Of a DNA stretch of 34,350 nucleotides, positions 8,628-17,568 are shown piece by piece. The stretch's first letter is position 1, and the number at the start of each line of letters is the position of its first letter. Source of the DNA: Nanobdellota archaeon (lineage in GTDB: Archaea > Nanobdellota > Nanobdellia > Pacearchaeales > GW2011-AR1). The stretch is from assembly GCA_018830525.1 (NCBI GenBank), contig JAHJSH010000033.1:1-34350 (forward strand), read 5' to 3'. Both the position numbers and the translations under genes were made by a program. The notes below the pieces were generated by a model. The model was given only the letters and a program-made list of their open reading frames with translations, was not told where the DNA came from and made no database searches.

Positions 8628-9257
8628 ATGAAACCTGGAAAATTTATTGTTCTTGAGGGAATTAATGGTTGTGGGAAGGGAACGCAGTTGCCTTATCTTG
8701 TTGATTTGATTATTGGTGCGGATAAATCTAGTACGGTTTTTGTGACGCGAGAACCTAATGATTTTGATGAAAATGGTCGTAAGGCTCGAGAGATGTTGAA
8801 ATCAGATGGAGACCCTTATGAAAATGCAGTAGAAGCAGTAGGACATTTTGCCAAGAACCGAGATTCTCATAATCGGATTTTTGTCCCGATGTTGGAGCAG
8901 GGAATTAATGTTATTTCAGATAGATATTGGCATTCAAATTTTGCCTTTCAGGGGGCCCAAGGTGTTTCTTATCATGATATAAAATTTGCTAACTATTATT
9001 ACAATGTTCCAGATTTAACTATGATTTTGGATGTTCCAGTTGAAATTGCTTTTGATAGATTAGATCATAGGGATGGAAGAACTAGAAGAAAATTTGATAG
9101 TGATAAGAAATTTTTGGATAAAGTTAGACAAAATTATCTAAATTTGCCCGGAGTTTTAAATTCTGAGAATATTGTAATAATTAATGGAAATCAAGATATC
9201 GAGGCTGTTAAAAAAGACATAAAATTGGTTTATGATTCTACTTTTAAATCTTCGTAG
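8628..9257 (+). CDS. tmk: Thymidylate kinase
   Basis: KFIVLEGINGCGKGTQ, VTREPND, ISDRYWHSNFAFQG. Confidence 0.9.
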   Translation: MKPGKFIVLEGINGCGKGTQLPYLVDLIIGADKSSTVFVTREPNDFDENGRKAREMLKSDGDPYENAVEAVGHFAKNRDSHNRIFVPMLEQGINVISDRYWHSNFAFQGAQGVSYHDIKFANYYYNVPDLTMILDVPVEIAFDRLDHRDGRTRRKFDSDKKFLDKVRQNYLNLPGVLNSENIVIINGNQDIEAVKKDIKLVYDSTFKSS

Positions 9258-9360
9258 TCCCTTAAAAAAAGTAACTGGTAGTTTGCTTTGTTAACTATCG
9301 TTAACGAATCTAGTTCTTTTATTACAATAATCTTTAAATAGTGATTGAGACAGTGATAAG

Positions 9361-9414
9361 TTACATCTACAAGTAATTGTGGTAAAAAGGGGTGCGAGAT
9401 ACAATATCTTGTAT
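9361..9414. promoter_or_regulatory. Candidate NrdR operator region (TTACATCTACAAGTAA 9361-9376; ATACAATATCTTGTAT 9399-9414)
   Basis: Both are imperfect 16-bp palindromes, and the second resembles the known NrdR box (ACACWATATMTWGTGT-like). They lie between a TTTAAATA box (9333) and the nrdR ATG. Confidence 0.55.
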
Positions 9415-9437
9415 TCATTATAAAATAACAAAATAAG

Positions 9438-9878
9438 ATGAGGTGCCCATATTGTACAAATCCAGATACGAAAGTTACGGATAAACGAGATTCTGAGTCT
9501 GGAGCGCGTAGAAGACGTGAATGCCTAAAATGTGAGAAACGATTCACTACGTATGAGCGAGTTGAATTGGACCTTAATGTTATTAAAAAGGATGGACGGA
9601 GACAGAAATTTAATCGGGATAAACTTTTCGAAGGGGTTTCCAAGAATTTAGAAAAGCGGCCTTTTACTACTGAGCAGATTGATGAGATTGTTGATGATAT
9701 TGAGGCTCGGATTTATCGGATTGCAAAAGATAAAGATATTCCGAGTTCAAAGGTTGGGGAAATTGTTATGGATAAGTTGAAGAAAGTGGATAAGGTTGCA
9801 TATATCCGTTTTGCGGCGGTGTATAGGGACTTTGCGGACATTGATGAGTTTAAGGAAGAGATAAAAAAATTAAAATAA
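9438..9878 (+). CDS. nrdR: Transcriptional repressor NrdR (Zn ribbon + ATP-cone)
   Basis: MRCPYCTNPDTKVTDKRDSESGARRRRECLKCEKRFTTYERVE, followed by the ATP-cone. Confidence 0.95.
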   Translation: MRCPYCTNPDTKVTDKRDSESGARRRRECLKCEKRFTTYERVELDLNVIKKDGRRQKFNRDKLFEGVSKNLEKRPFTTEQIDEIVDDIEARIYRIAKDKDIPSSKVGEIVMDKLKKVDKVAYIRFAAVYRDFADIDEFKEEIKKLK

Positions 9879-9879
9879 A

Positions 9880-10005
9880 ATGGGAAAAATAAATTTAAGA
9901 TTATGCAATGACAAAGTCCTTGCGGATCACCCAGTAGGTGATCTGGTGATTAAAAAATCTAAGGCAGTACCCGATTTGGAGAATCAAGATTTTTGTTTAT
10001 GGTGA
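9880..10005 (+). promoter_or_regulatory. Upstream ORF/structured leader, copy B: MGKINLRLCNDKVLADHPVGDLVIKKSKAVPDLENQDFCLW*, overlaps nrdD start
   Basis: 41-codon ORF starting 1 nt after the nrdR stop. Stop TGA at 10003 overlaps nrdD ATG at 9999 (ATGGTGA). Hairpin GCAA-U-GAC-AAA-GUC-C-UUGC at 9905-9923. Confidence 0.75.
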
Positions 10006-13000
10006 CAAAAGTAAGGAAAAGAGATGGGAGCGTTGTGCTCTTTCAGGAAAGTAAAATTGCTGATGCGATTTGGAAGGCGGCCCGAGCTGTTGGTGGAAAG
10101 GATCAGGAAAAGTCGAAGGTTCTCGCGAAGGAAGTTGTTGAAAATCTGAATAAGATTTATGGAGAATATGGAATCCCCGAGGTTGAAGAGGTTCAAGATC
10201 TTGTTGAGAAGACTTTGATTGAAGCGGGGCATGCGAAGGTTTCTAAGGCATACATTCTTTATCGGAAAAGCCATGATGAGTTAAGGAATGTTAAAGGTTT
10301 ATTTGATACGATTGAGGCTGTTGAAGATTATATTGGGTTGAATGATTGGATGGTTAAGGAGAACTCCAATATGGGTTTTTCGTTGCAGGGTTTGAATAAT
10401 TATATTGCTACGAAGATTATTTCAAATTATTGGATGAGGCGAGTTTATCCTGAGGCGATTCGGAAGGTTCATGAGGCTGGAGATTTACATATCCATGATT
10501 TAGGGACCTTGGGAGCATACTGTTTTGATGATAAAACTAAAATATTGACTGAGAATGGTTGGAAGTTTTTTAAAGATGTTGCTAAGGGGGAAAAGGTTGC
10601 TACAAAAAATTTGAAAACTGGGGAGTTAGAGTTTCAAGCTCCTTATGATAAACAGGTCTATAAATATTCTGGAGATATGTATTCTTTTGAGGGGCGAGGA
10701 GTGTCTTTATCAGTGACCCCAGAACATCGTCTTTTGGTGAGAAGAAAACATAAGAAATCTTGGGAGTTTGTAAATCCTACCGAATTTAAGTATGGGATGG
10801 AGTTTGATAAAAAGGTTTCTTGGAAGGGTAAGGATATGGAAACATTTCAGATTCCGGTAGTTCGTGGAGGAAATAGAAAGAAAAATATTGAAAAATTTGA
10901 TATGGTTAATTATGTGGAGTTCATGGGCTGGTATCTTTCTGAAGGCTCGGTTTATGAGCCTAATAGGAGGGATTATAGGATTAGTATTGCACAATCTAGG
11001 AAGAAGTATAGGGGGGAAGTATTAAGTTTATTAGACCGAATGAAATTAAATTATAATGATAGTTCTGAATTTAATATCCATTTACATTCTAAGGATTTAT
11101 TTTATTATCTAAAAAGTTTTGGAATTTCTGGAGCAAAGTATGTTCCAGATAATATTAAAGAGTTGAATTCTAAAATGATTAGGAAATTTTTGATTGCATT
11201 ATTTAAGGGGGATGGCTCTTTTTCTAAAAAAGGTGAATTATTGAAATATTATACCAAATCGAAAAGATTAGCCGATGATGTGGTTGAATGTTTATTGAAA
11301 ATTGGAGTTTGTGGTACAATTACTCGGCGGAAGGGAATGGATATTTATATGGTCTCCGTAGAAAATAATCATCTTACTCCAATATATCGAAAGAGTATAG
11401 TAAAGAAACCTTATCATGGAAATGTTTATGATTTTTCAGTTAGGAATGGTACCTTAATTGTTATGCGGGAGGGGAAAGTCGTTGTTTCAGGAAATTGTGT
11501 CGGGTGGGATTTGAAGGATTTATTGACTGTTGGTTTCAAAGGAGTTAAGGGGAAGGTTGAATCGAAACCGCCGAAGCATCTTAGGACGGCATTGGGGCAA
11601 ATTGTTAATTTCTTTTATACCTTGCAAGGAGAGACTGCGGGGGCTCAGGCTTTTTCTAATTTTGATACTTTGCTTGCTCCTTTTATTCGGACGGATAATC
11701 TGAGCTATAAGGATGTGAAACAGGGTATGCAAGAATTTTTGTTTAATATGGCTGTTCCGACAAGAGTTGGTTTTCAGTGTATGTCGGAGGATACAGAAAT
11801 CTTAACTCCGAATGGTTGGGCAGGTTATGGTGAATTGAAAAGGGGGGATGTGATTAAGACGTTTAATATTGGGAAGGGAATTGTCGAAGATAAGCCAATT
11901 AAGAAGTTGTTTAAGCGAGAATATCATGGAGTTATGTATCGTTTGAAGAATAGAATTCAAGACCAACTTATCTCTCCGGGACATAGAATTGTTAGGAAAA
12001 AATTTCAGACAGAAGATTACGTTTTAGAAGAAATTGAGAATACCTTAAAGATGAAGTCGCCCTTTATCGTCCCTATTGCTGGGAAGAATGTTTCTTTGGA
12101 TAAGAAAATTTCTGATGAGGAAATTAAGCTTTTGGCATGGATAATTGCCGAGGGGAGTATTGAAAATTCTGGTCAGAAACATAGGCATTGTAAGAGAGTT
12201 ACAATTTATCAATCTAAGATTAAAAATCCTAGGGGGTATAATGAGATTATTTCGCTTTTAGATTATTTCGCTTTGAATTATTCTATTGGAGATTCTTGTC
12301 CTGCTTTTGGCGATAGTGTTAAAATGATTCGGTTGAATGCTGAGTCTTCTCGAAAAATTCATAAAATGTTTGGGGTGGATAATTGTGTTGGCTTTATTCC
12401 TGATAGATTATTTAATTTGAGTTGTCGACAGGCGAGAGTTTTTTTGGATACTTATTTGAAGGCAGATGGTTTTGAGGGTTGTAAAATAGCGACGACGAGT
12501 AAGAACATTCTGGATGGATTGCAGCAAATTGCAGTTAGTGCTGAGTATGGATTTAGTGTTATTTGTAGGAAGCCGACTATAGGTAGAAAGGAGATTTATG
12601 TTTTGAGACTTATTAAGCATAAGGATACCTATATTCAAAAGATTGAAAATGTTAACTATAGTGGAATTATTTGGTGTCCTAATACAGATAATGAAACGGT
12701 GATTGCGAGACGAAATGGCAAGGTTTTTATTACAGGGAATACCCCATTTACAAATCTGACGATGGATTTGAAGGTTCCTTCCTATATGGCTGATGAGCAT
12801 GTGGTTATTGGGGGTCAGCCCCAGATGGAGACTTATAAAGATTTTGAGGTTGAGATGGAGATGATTAATCGGGCTTTTGCAGAATGTATGCTTGAGGGAG
12901 ATGCTTCGGGGAGAGTTTTTACTTTTCCAATTCCGACATATAATATTACTAAGGATTTTGATTGGGACAACAAGGATCATGATTTGATTTGGGAAATGAC

Positions 13001-15365
13001 TGCGAAATATGGGATTCCATATTTTTCTAATTTTATTAATTCAGATATGAAGCCTGAGGATGCGAGAAGTATGTGTTGCCGTTTAAGGATTGATAATACT
13101 CAGTTGAGAAAACGGGGCGGTGGTTTGTTTGGTGCGAATCCTTTGACAGGTTCTATAGGGGTTGTTACAATTAATATGCCGAGGCTGGGTTATGTTTCTA
13201 CTGGCGAGGATGATTTTATTGCTCGTCTTGATAGGTTGATGGAACTTGCTAAGGAGAGCTTAGAGATAAAGAGGAAGGCCATTGAGAATTTTACCGAGGT
13301 GGGACTTTATCCCTATTCGAAATTTTATCTGAGGCAAGTTCATCAGAGATTTGGGGAATATTGGAAGAATCATTTTTCTACTATTGGGTTATTGGGGATG
13401 AATGAATCAATTACAAATTTTCTTCCAGGGGAGAATATTACTACTGAGAAAGGGCATGGGTTTGCGGTGAAGATTATGGATTTCATGAGGGGGAAGTTAG
13501 AAGAGTTTCAGACGGAGACGGGAAGTATCTACAATCTCGAAGCTACTCCGGGGGAGGGAACGACCTATCGTTTTGCGAGAATGGATAAGAAGAGATTTGG
13601 GAGAGTTCTTGTTGCAAATGAGGAAGCTTATCAAAATGGGGCGAATCCATATTATACAAATTCTACCCAGTTGCCGGTGAATTTTACAGAGGATGTTTTT
13701 GAAGCGTTGGATTTACAAGATGAATTGCAATGTAAATATACGGGAGGATGTATTGAGAAGGGGAATAAGGTTTTGACAGATAAAGGACTTATTAAGATAG
13801 AGGATATTGTTCGAGATTTTGATAAAATTAAACCGATAAAAGTACTTAGTTATAATGATCAGGAAGGTGTTGGTGAGTGGGATGAAATTAGTGATGCGAT
13901 GAAGATTGATGTTAAAAAACATGATAAGATACGGGTTAGGGGGGAGAAAAATCTGGATATTGTTACTTCAGATTGGCATCCTTTTTTTGTGTTAGAAAAA
14001 ATTAAGGTTAAGTCTATTTGCCCGATTTGTGAGAAAAAGATAGAAGGTGTTAAGAGTTTTGCTAATCATCTTCGGATGAGTAAGTTTTGTAGGGAGAAAT
14101 ATAAAAATTATAATAAGTATGCGGTTGTGGAGAGAAGGGCAGATGAATTAAAAAGGGGAGATTACGTGTTGCAAAATTCATTTAATCTTTACCCTAATAA
14201 GAAAACTAAGCTTGATTCTGATATGATGTGGTTGATTGGATTTTTTATTGGGGATGGATGTATTTCTAAACTTGTGGATAATCGTGGGGGGAATAATATT
14301 AAGAAATACAGTGTAAGATTTTTTAGTAGTAATGTTAAAGTTTTGGCTAAGGTGAAAAAAATTTTATTTGAAAAGTTTGGTGTAGAAATTAGTGTAATTA
14401 AGAATGACAAGCGGAGTGAGGTTTTGAGGCGGGTGGGTACTTCGAGTAAAAATGTATTGGACTTTTTCTTTAAATGTGGATTTGTTGTAGGTAAGAAAGT
14501 TTATGATGTTAGGATTCCAGATTTTGTTAAGAGTAATTTAAATTCTTCAAATGTTTTTTCACTTTTAACTGGGTTAATGGATAGTGATGGTCATATCAGT
14601 GGGCGAGATGGAGATTTGGAATATAGTACTGTTTCTCCGAATTTAGCTGATGATTTACTTGAAGTGTTTTCTGTCGCTGGGATTAATATTGGAAAGTATA
14701 GTAAGGAATCTAAGAGAGCTAATGAGAAGAAAATTTATAGACTGAGAATTCCACAGTATTATCTCAGTTTTATTCGGGATAAAATTGATGCTAATGTAAA
14801 TGTATTAAATATTCGAGAGAAAGTGTCAAATAGGAAAAAACGACATCTCCCCGTCGTGAGAGTTAAAGAATGTTCAAAAACTAATGTTGAAGATAATATG
14901 TTTTATGATTTGACAACGAAGAAAAATCATAATTATTTGGCTGGTAAAGATTGTCTGGTTTTTGTTCATAATACTGTGTTTCATACTTTTGTCGGAGAGA
15001 AGATGAGTAAGGATTCGGTTAGGGCGATGGTGAAAAAGATTGCGTATAATTATCACTTGCCTTATTTTACGATTACTCCGACTTTCTCTGTTTGTCCGGT
15101 CCATGGTTATTTGAATGGGGAACATGAATATTGTCCGAAATGTGATGAAGAGCTTGCGGAGATTGAGGCGACTCCAATTTCTGTAGCCGATGCAGATGAG
15201 GTTGGTAAAGAGTCAAATGAGTTTTCTGGGGAGGCCCTCGTAGGGCATGACTCCTCAAAGGATGATTCTAGTAAGTCCTCTGGTGAGCCCGATACTTTGG
15301 AAGCCCCATTTACAAACTCTCAAATAAATTTAGGAGGTGATATAAATGGGGCGAACAAAATGTGA
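9999..15365 (+). CDS. nrdD: Anaerobic (class III) ribonucleoside-triphosphate reductase large chain with ATP-cone and three inteins; lacks the C-terminal glycyl-radical segment
   Basis: ATP-cone VTKVRKRDGSVVLFQESKIADAIWKA. Exteins HIHDLGTLGAYC/VGWDLKDLL, RVGFQ/TPFTNLTMDL, CKYTGG/TVFHTFVGE. C-terminal CPVHGYLNGEHEYCPKC. Confidence 0.95.
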   Translation: MVTKVRKRDGSVVLFQESKIADAIWKAARAVGGKDQEKSKVLAKEVVENLNKIYGEYGIPEVEEVQDLVEKTLIEAGHAKVSKAYILYRKSHDELRNVKGLFDTIEAVEDYIGLNDWMVKENSNMGFSLQGLNNYIATKIISNYWMRRVYPEAIRKVHEAGDLHIHDLGTLGAYCFDDKTKILTENGWKFFKDVAKGEKVATKNLKTGELEFQAPYDKQVYKYSGDMYSFEGRGVSLSVTPEHRLLVRRKHKKSWEFVNPTEFKYGMEFDKKVSWKGKDMETFQIPVVRGGNRKKNIEKFDMVNYVEFMGWYLSEGSVYEPNRRDYRISIAQSRKKYRGEVLSLLDRMKLNYNDSSEFNIHLHSKDLFYYLKSFGISGAKYVPDNIKELNSKMIRKFLIALFKGDGSFSKKGELLKYYTKSKRLADDVVECLLKIGVCGTITRRKGMDIYMVSVENNHLTPIYRKSIVKKPYHGNVYDFSVRNGTLIVMREGKVVVSGNCVGWDLKDLLTVGFKGVKGKVESKPPKHLRTALGQIVNFFYTLQGETAGAQAFSNFDTLLAPFIRTDNLSYKDVKQGMQEFLFNMAVPTRVGFQCMSEDTEILTPNGWAGYGELKRGDVIKTFNIGKGIVEDKPIKKLFKREYHGVMYRLKNRIQDQLISPGHRIVRKKFQTEDYVLEEIENTLKMKSPFIVPIAGKNVSLDKKISDEEIKLLAWIIAEGSIENSGQKHRHCKRVTIYQSKIKNPRGYNEIISLLDYFALNYSIGDSCPAFGDSVKMIRLNAESSRKIHKMFGVDNCVGFIPDRLFNLSCRQARVFLDTYLKADGFEGCKIATTSKNILDGLQQIAVSAEYGFSVICRKPTIGRKEIYVLRLIKHKDTYIQKIENVNYSGIIWCPNTDNETVIARRNGKVFITGNTPFTNLTMDLKVPSYMADEHVVIGGQPQMETYKDFEVEMEMINRAFAECMLEGDASGRVFTFPIPTYNITKDFDWDNKDHDLIWEMTAKYGIPYFSNFINSDMKPEDARSMCCRLRIDNTQLRKRGGGLFGANPLTGSIGVVTINMPRLGYVSTGEDDFIARLDRLMELAKESLEIKRKAIENFTEVGLYPYSKFYLRQVHQRFGEYWKNHFSTIGLLGMNESITNFLPGENITTEKGHGFAVKIMDFMRGKLEEFQTETGSIYNLEATPGEGTTYRFARMDKKRFGRVLVANEEAYQNGANPYYTNSTQLPVNFTEDVFEALDLQDELQCKYTGGCIEKGNKVLTDKGLIKIEDIVRDFDKIKPIKVLSYNDQEGVGEWDEISDAMKIDVKKHDKIRVRGEKNLDIVTSDWHPFFVLEKIKVKSICPICEKKIEGVKSFANHLRMSKFCREKYKNYNKYAVVERRADELKRGDYVLQNSFNLYPNKKTKLDSDMMWLIGFFIGDGCISKLVDNRGGNNIKKYSVRFFSSNVKVLAKVKKILFEKFGVEISVIKNDKRSEVLRRVGTSSKNVLDFFFKCGFVVGKKVYDVRIPDFVKSNLNSSNVFSLLTGLMDSDGHISGRDGDLEYSTVSPNLADDLLEVFSVAGINIGKYSKESKRANEKKIYRLRIPQYYLSFIRDKIDANVNVLNIREKVSNRKKRHLPVVRVKECSKTNVEDNMFYDLTTKKNHNYLAGKDCLVFVHNTVFHTFVGEKMSKDSVRAMVKKIAYNYHLPYFTITPTFSVCPVHGYLNGEHEYCPKCDEELAEIEATPISVADADEVGKESNEFSGEALVGHDSSKDDSSKSSGEPDTLEAPFTNSQINLGGDINGANKM
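10521..11495 (+). mobile_element. Intein 1 in NrdD (325 aa, LAGLIDADG-containing)
   Basis: Begins CFDDKTKILTENGWKFF and ends VVVSGN|C. Motifs FMGWYLSEGS and LIALFKGDGSFS. Confidence 0.92.
11778..12740 (+). mobile_element. Intein 2 in NrdD (321 aa, LAGLIDADG-containing)
   Basis: Begins CMSEDTEILTPNGWAGY and ends KVFITGN|T. Motifs LLAWIIAEGSIE and FLDTYLKADGFEG. Confidence 0.92.
13749..14972 (+). mobile_element. Intein 3 in NrdD (408 aa, LAGLIDADG-containing, with zinc-finger-like insertion)
   Basis: Begins CIEKGNKVLTDKGLIKIEDI and ends DCLVFVHN|T. Motifs LIGFFIGDGCIS and LLTGLMDSDGHIS. Insertion CPICEKKIEGVKSFANHLRMSKFC. Confidence 0.92.
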
Positions 15366-15465
15366 GGTATGGAGTAGGGTCTGCGGATACTTGCGACCGA
15401 CAGCACGATGGAACGAAGGGAAGTTAGAAGAGTTCAAAGACCGTGTTTTATTTTCAGGAGAGTAG
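15346..15465 (+). CDS. Separate 39-aa NrdD C-terminal peptide carrying the glycyl-radical motif
   Basis: MGRTKCEVWSRVCGYLRPTARWNEGKLEEFKDRVLFSGE. RVCGY core plus RPxxRWNxGKxxEFKDR typical of the C-terminus of archaeal/Thermotoga-type NrdD. Strong SD AGGAGGTGAT just upstream. Overlaps nrdD by 20 nt in the +1 frame. Confidence 0.85.
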   Translation: MGRTKCEVWSRVCGYLRPTARWNEGKLEEFKDRVLFSGE

Positions 15466-15466
15466 T

Positions 15467-16168
15467 ATGAAAATCGTTGGTTTGCAGAAGACAACCTTGA
15501 TAGATTATCCTGGAGAGGTTGCCTGTACTATTTTTTTATTTGGGTGTAATTTTCGTTGTGGCTTTTGCCATAATCCCGAGTTGGTAGTTAAGGATTTTGG
15601 GGGGGGATTTTCAGAGGAAAATATTCTTAAATTTTTAAAAGAGCGGAAAGGAAAGCTTGATGCTGTTTGTATTTCTGGAGGAGAGCCTTTGATGAGCTTA
15701 GATATTGATTTTGTTAGAAAAATTAGGAAGTTAGGATACAAGATTAAGATTGATACTAATGGAAGTTTCCCTGAGCGATTAAAAAAATTAATTAATGAGG
15801 ATTTGGTCGACGCTGTTGCTATGGATATAAAGGCTTCTAAGAAAAAATATTCTGAAGTTGTAGGGGCTAAGGTTGATGGGGAGAAGATTGAGAAATCTAT
15901 TAAAATGATTTCTAATCTAGATGATTATGAATTTCGGACGACGATTGTTGAAAGGTTTCATGATTCCTCAGAGATGAAGGCTCTTGGTCAATGGATGAAT
16001 AAAGTTTGTGGAAAGAAACCGAAAAAGTTTTTCTTGCAAGGATTTAAGGCTGGGGGAAAATTGATTGATGATAGTTTTTCTAAGGAAAAAGATGTTTCGG
16101 AAAAATATCTGCTAGAATTGAAAAAATCTGTTGATGAATTTTTTGAGGAAGTGGGGGTGAGGGTATGA
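15467..16168 (+). CDS. nrdG: Anaerobic RNR-activating radical SAM protein (ORF open from 15443)
   Basis: KTTLIDYPGEVACTIFLFGCNFRCGFCHNPELV (CxxxCxxC), CISGGEPL. Immediately follows the glycyl-radical ORF. Confidence 0.88.
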   Translation: MKIVGLQKTTLIDYPGEVACTIFLFGCNFRCGFCHNPELVVKDFGGGFSEENILKFLKERKGKLDAVCISGGEPLMSLDIDFVRKIRKLGYKIKIDTNGSFPERLKKLINEDLVDAVAMDIKASKKKYSEVVGAKVDGEKIEKSIKMISNLDDYEFRTTIVERFHDSSEMKALGQWMNKVCGKKPKKFFLQGFKAGGKLIDDSFSKEKDVSEKYLLELKKSVDEFFEEVGVRV

Positions 16169-16398
16169 GTGATTTGAGAATTGGGAAGTATCGGCATTTT
16201 AAGGGGGGTGAGTATGAGGTAATTGCTATTGCTAAGGATTGTGAGGATCCGGAAAAGGAAGTTGTTGTTTATCGGGCACTTTATGATTCGGAGGATTTTG
16301 AGATTGGACAGGTTTGGACTCGTTTACTTGAAGATTTCATAGGATTTAAAAATGTTGATGGAGAACAAGTTAAACGATTTACATTTATAGAAGAATGA
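16165..16398 (+). CDS. DUF1653-family protein
   Basis: IGKYRHFKGGEYEVIAIAKDCEDPEKEVVVYRALYDSEDFEIGQVWTRLLEDF. Confidence 0.8.
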   Translation: MSDLRIGKYRHFKGGEYEVIAIAKDCEDPEKEVVVYRALYDSEDFEIGQVWTRLLEDFIGFKNVDGEQVKRFTFIEE

Positions 16399-17093
16399 AA
16401 AAAATACATATTGTCGGGAAGGATTTGGAGAAAGTTAATGGAATGAAGGAACGTTTGAAAGATTTGGGTTTTGTTTTTGTCGAAGAGAATCCTGATTTGG
16501 TAATAAGCTATGGGGGGGATGGGATGTTTTTAATTGCGGAGAGGATGTTTCCTGGAGTTTTGAAACTCTCGATGAAGGATAGTGAGGTTGGAAGAAAATG
16601 TTATTGCGGGGAATTGGAGGAAGCGTTGAAAAAATATTCTTTAGGAAATTTTGAAGTTGGGGAGATTCATAAATTGAAGGCAATTCATCGTGGGCGGTTC
16701 GAGACTCGGGAATTGATTGGTGTTAATGATATTGTGGTGAGGAATAGTTTGCCTACAGAAGCAGTTCGTTTTAATGTTCTTGTTGGGGAAAGGGGGATTG
16801 ATAATTTAATTGGAGATGGGATTGTTGTTTCTACCCCTTATGGGTCTGGAGGATATTTTTCTTCGATTACTCATAAGAATTTTAAGACTGGTATTGGGAT
16901 TGCTTTCAATAATGTGACCAAATCTCATGAGTCCTTGATTTTGGCGGAAGATGAAAAGATTGAGATTGAAATTGTCCGTGGTCCAGCAGTATTAGTTGCA
17001 GACAATAACAGAGATTTTATTAATCTTGAAAATGGGGATAAGATTAGGATTGAGCAAATTGATGAAGTTGCGCGGAGGGTTAGTTTAAAATGA
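16395..17093 (+). CDS. nadK: NAD(+)/NADH kinase
   Basis: DLVISYGGDGMFLIAERM (GGDG), DGIVVSTPYGSGGYFSS. Confidence 0.85.
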   Translation: MKKIHIVGKDLEKVNGMKERLKDLGFVFVEENPDLVISYGGDGMFLIAERMFPGVLKLSMKDSEVGRKCYCGELEEALKKYSLGNFEVGEIHKLKAIHRGRFETRELIGVNDIVVRNSLPTEAVRFNVLVGERGIDNLIGDGIVVSTPYGSGGYFSSITHKNFKTGIGIAFNNVTKSHESLILAEDEKIEIEIVRGPAVLVADNNRDFINLENGDKIRIEQIDEVARRVSLK

Positions 17094-17524
17094 TAAAGAT
17101 TAAGATAAAAAAAGTGAAAGAGAATGCGATTGTTCCGGCGTATGCTCATCCGGGCGATGCTGCGATGGATTTATTTTCTGCTGAAGATTGTATTATCGCT
17201 CCCGGAAAAAGGAGATTGGTTTTGACAGGGATTTCTATGGAATTGCCCGAAGGTTATTTTGCCTCAATTCGTGATAAAAGTGGATTGGCTTATAAACGAG
17301 GGATTACGACTCTTGGGGGGGTGATTGAATATACTTATCGTGGAGAGTATGGGGTTGTTGTTTTGAATACGGGTGATGAAGATTTTGAGATTAATGCAGG
17401 TGATAAAATTGCACAAGTTGTTATTGCTCCGGTTGCGACTGCGGATGTTGAAGTTGTTGAAGAATTAAGTGAAACTGTCCGGGGTGCTGGTGCATGGGGT
17501 TCGACTGGTGGAAGTAATATATAG
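17090..17524 (+). CDS. dut: dUTP diphosphatase
   Basis: HPGDAAMDLFSAED, RDKSGLAYKRGI, GAGAWGSTGGS trimeric dUTPase motifs. Confidence 0.95.
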   Translation: MIKIKIKKVKENAIVPAYAHPGDAAMDLFSAEDCIIAPGKRRLVLTGISMELPEGYFASIRDKSGLAYKRGITTLGGVIEYTYRGEYGVVVLNTGDEDFEINAGDKIAQVVIAPVATADVEVVEELSETVRGAGAWGSTGGSNI

Positions 17525-17568
17525 TCTAGTCTAATAGTTTTTATAAATGATTTTTGTGTTTGTGTTAG

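Noticed and set aside
15231-15258. GC-rich hairpin GCCCT-CGT-AGGGC inside the nrdD tail as a frameshift stimulator
   Set aside because: About 100 nt upstream of the overlap and not next to an obvious slippery site; too weak to claim.
15346-15365. nrdD C-terminal split as simple sequencing frameshift
   Set aside because: The downstream frame has its own ATG and an almost perfect SD placed correctly. The upstream tail is an unrelated linker rather than a truncated motif. A frameshift is still listed as a refuting test.
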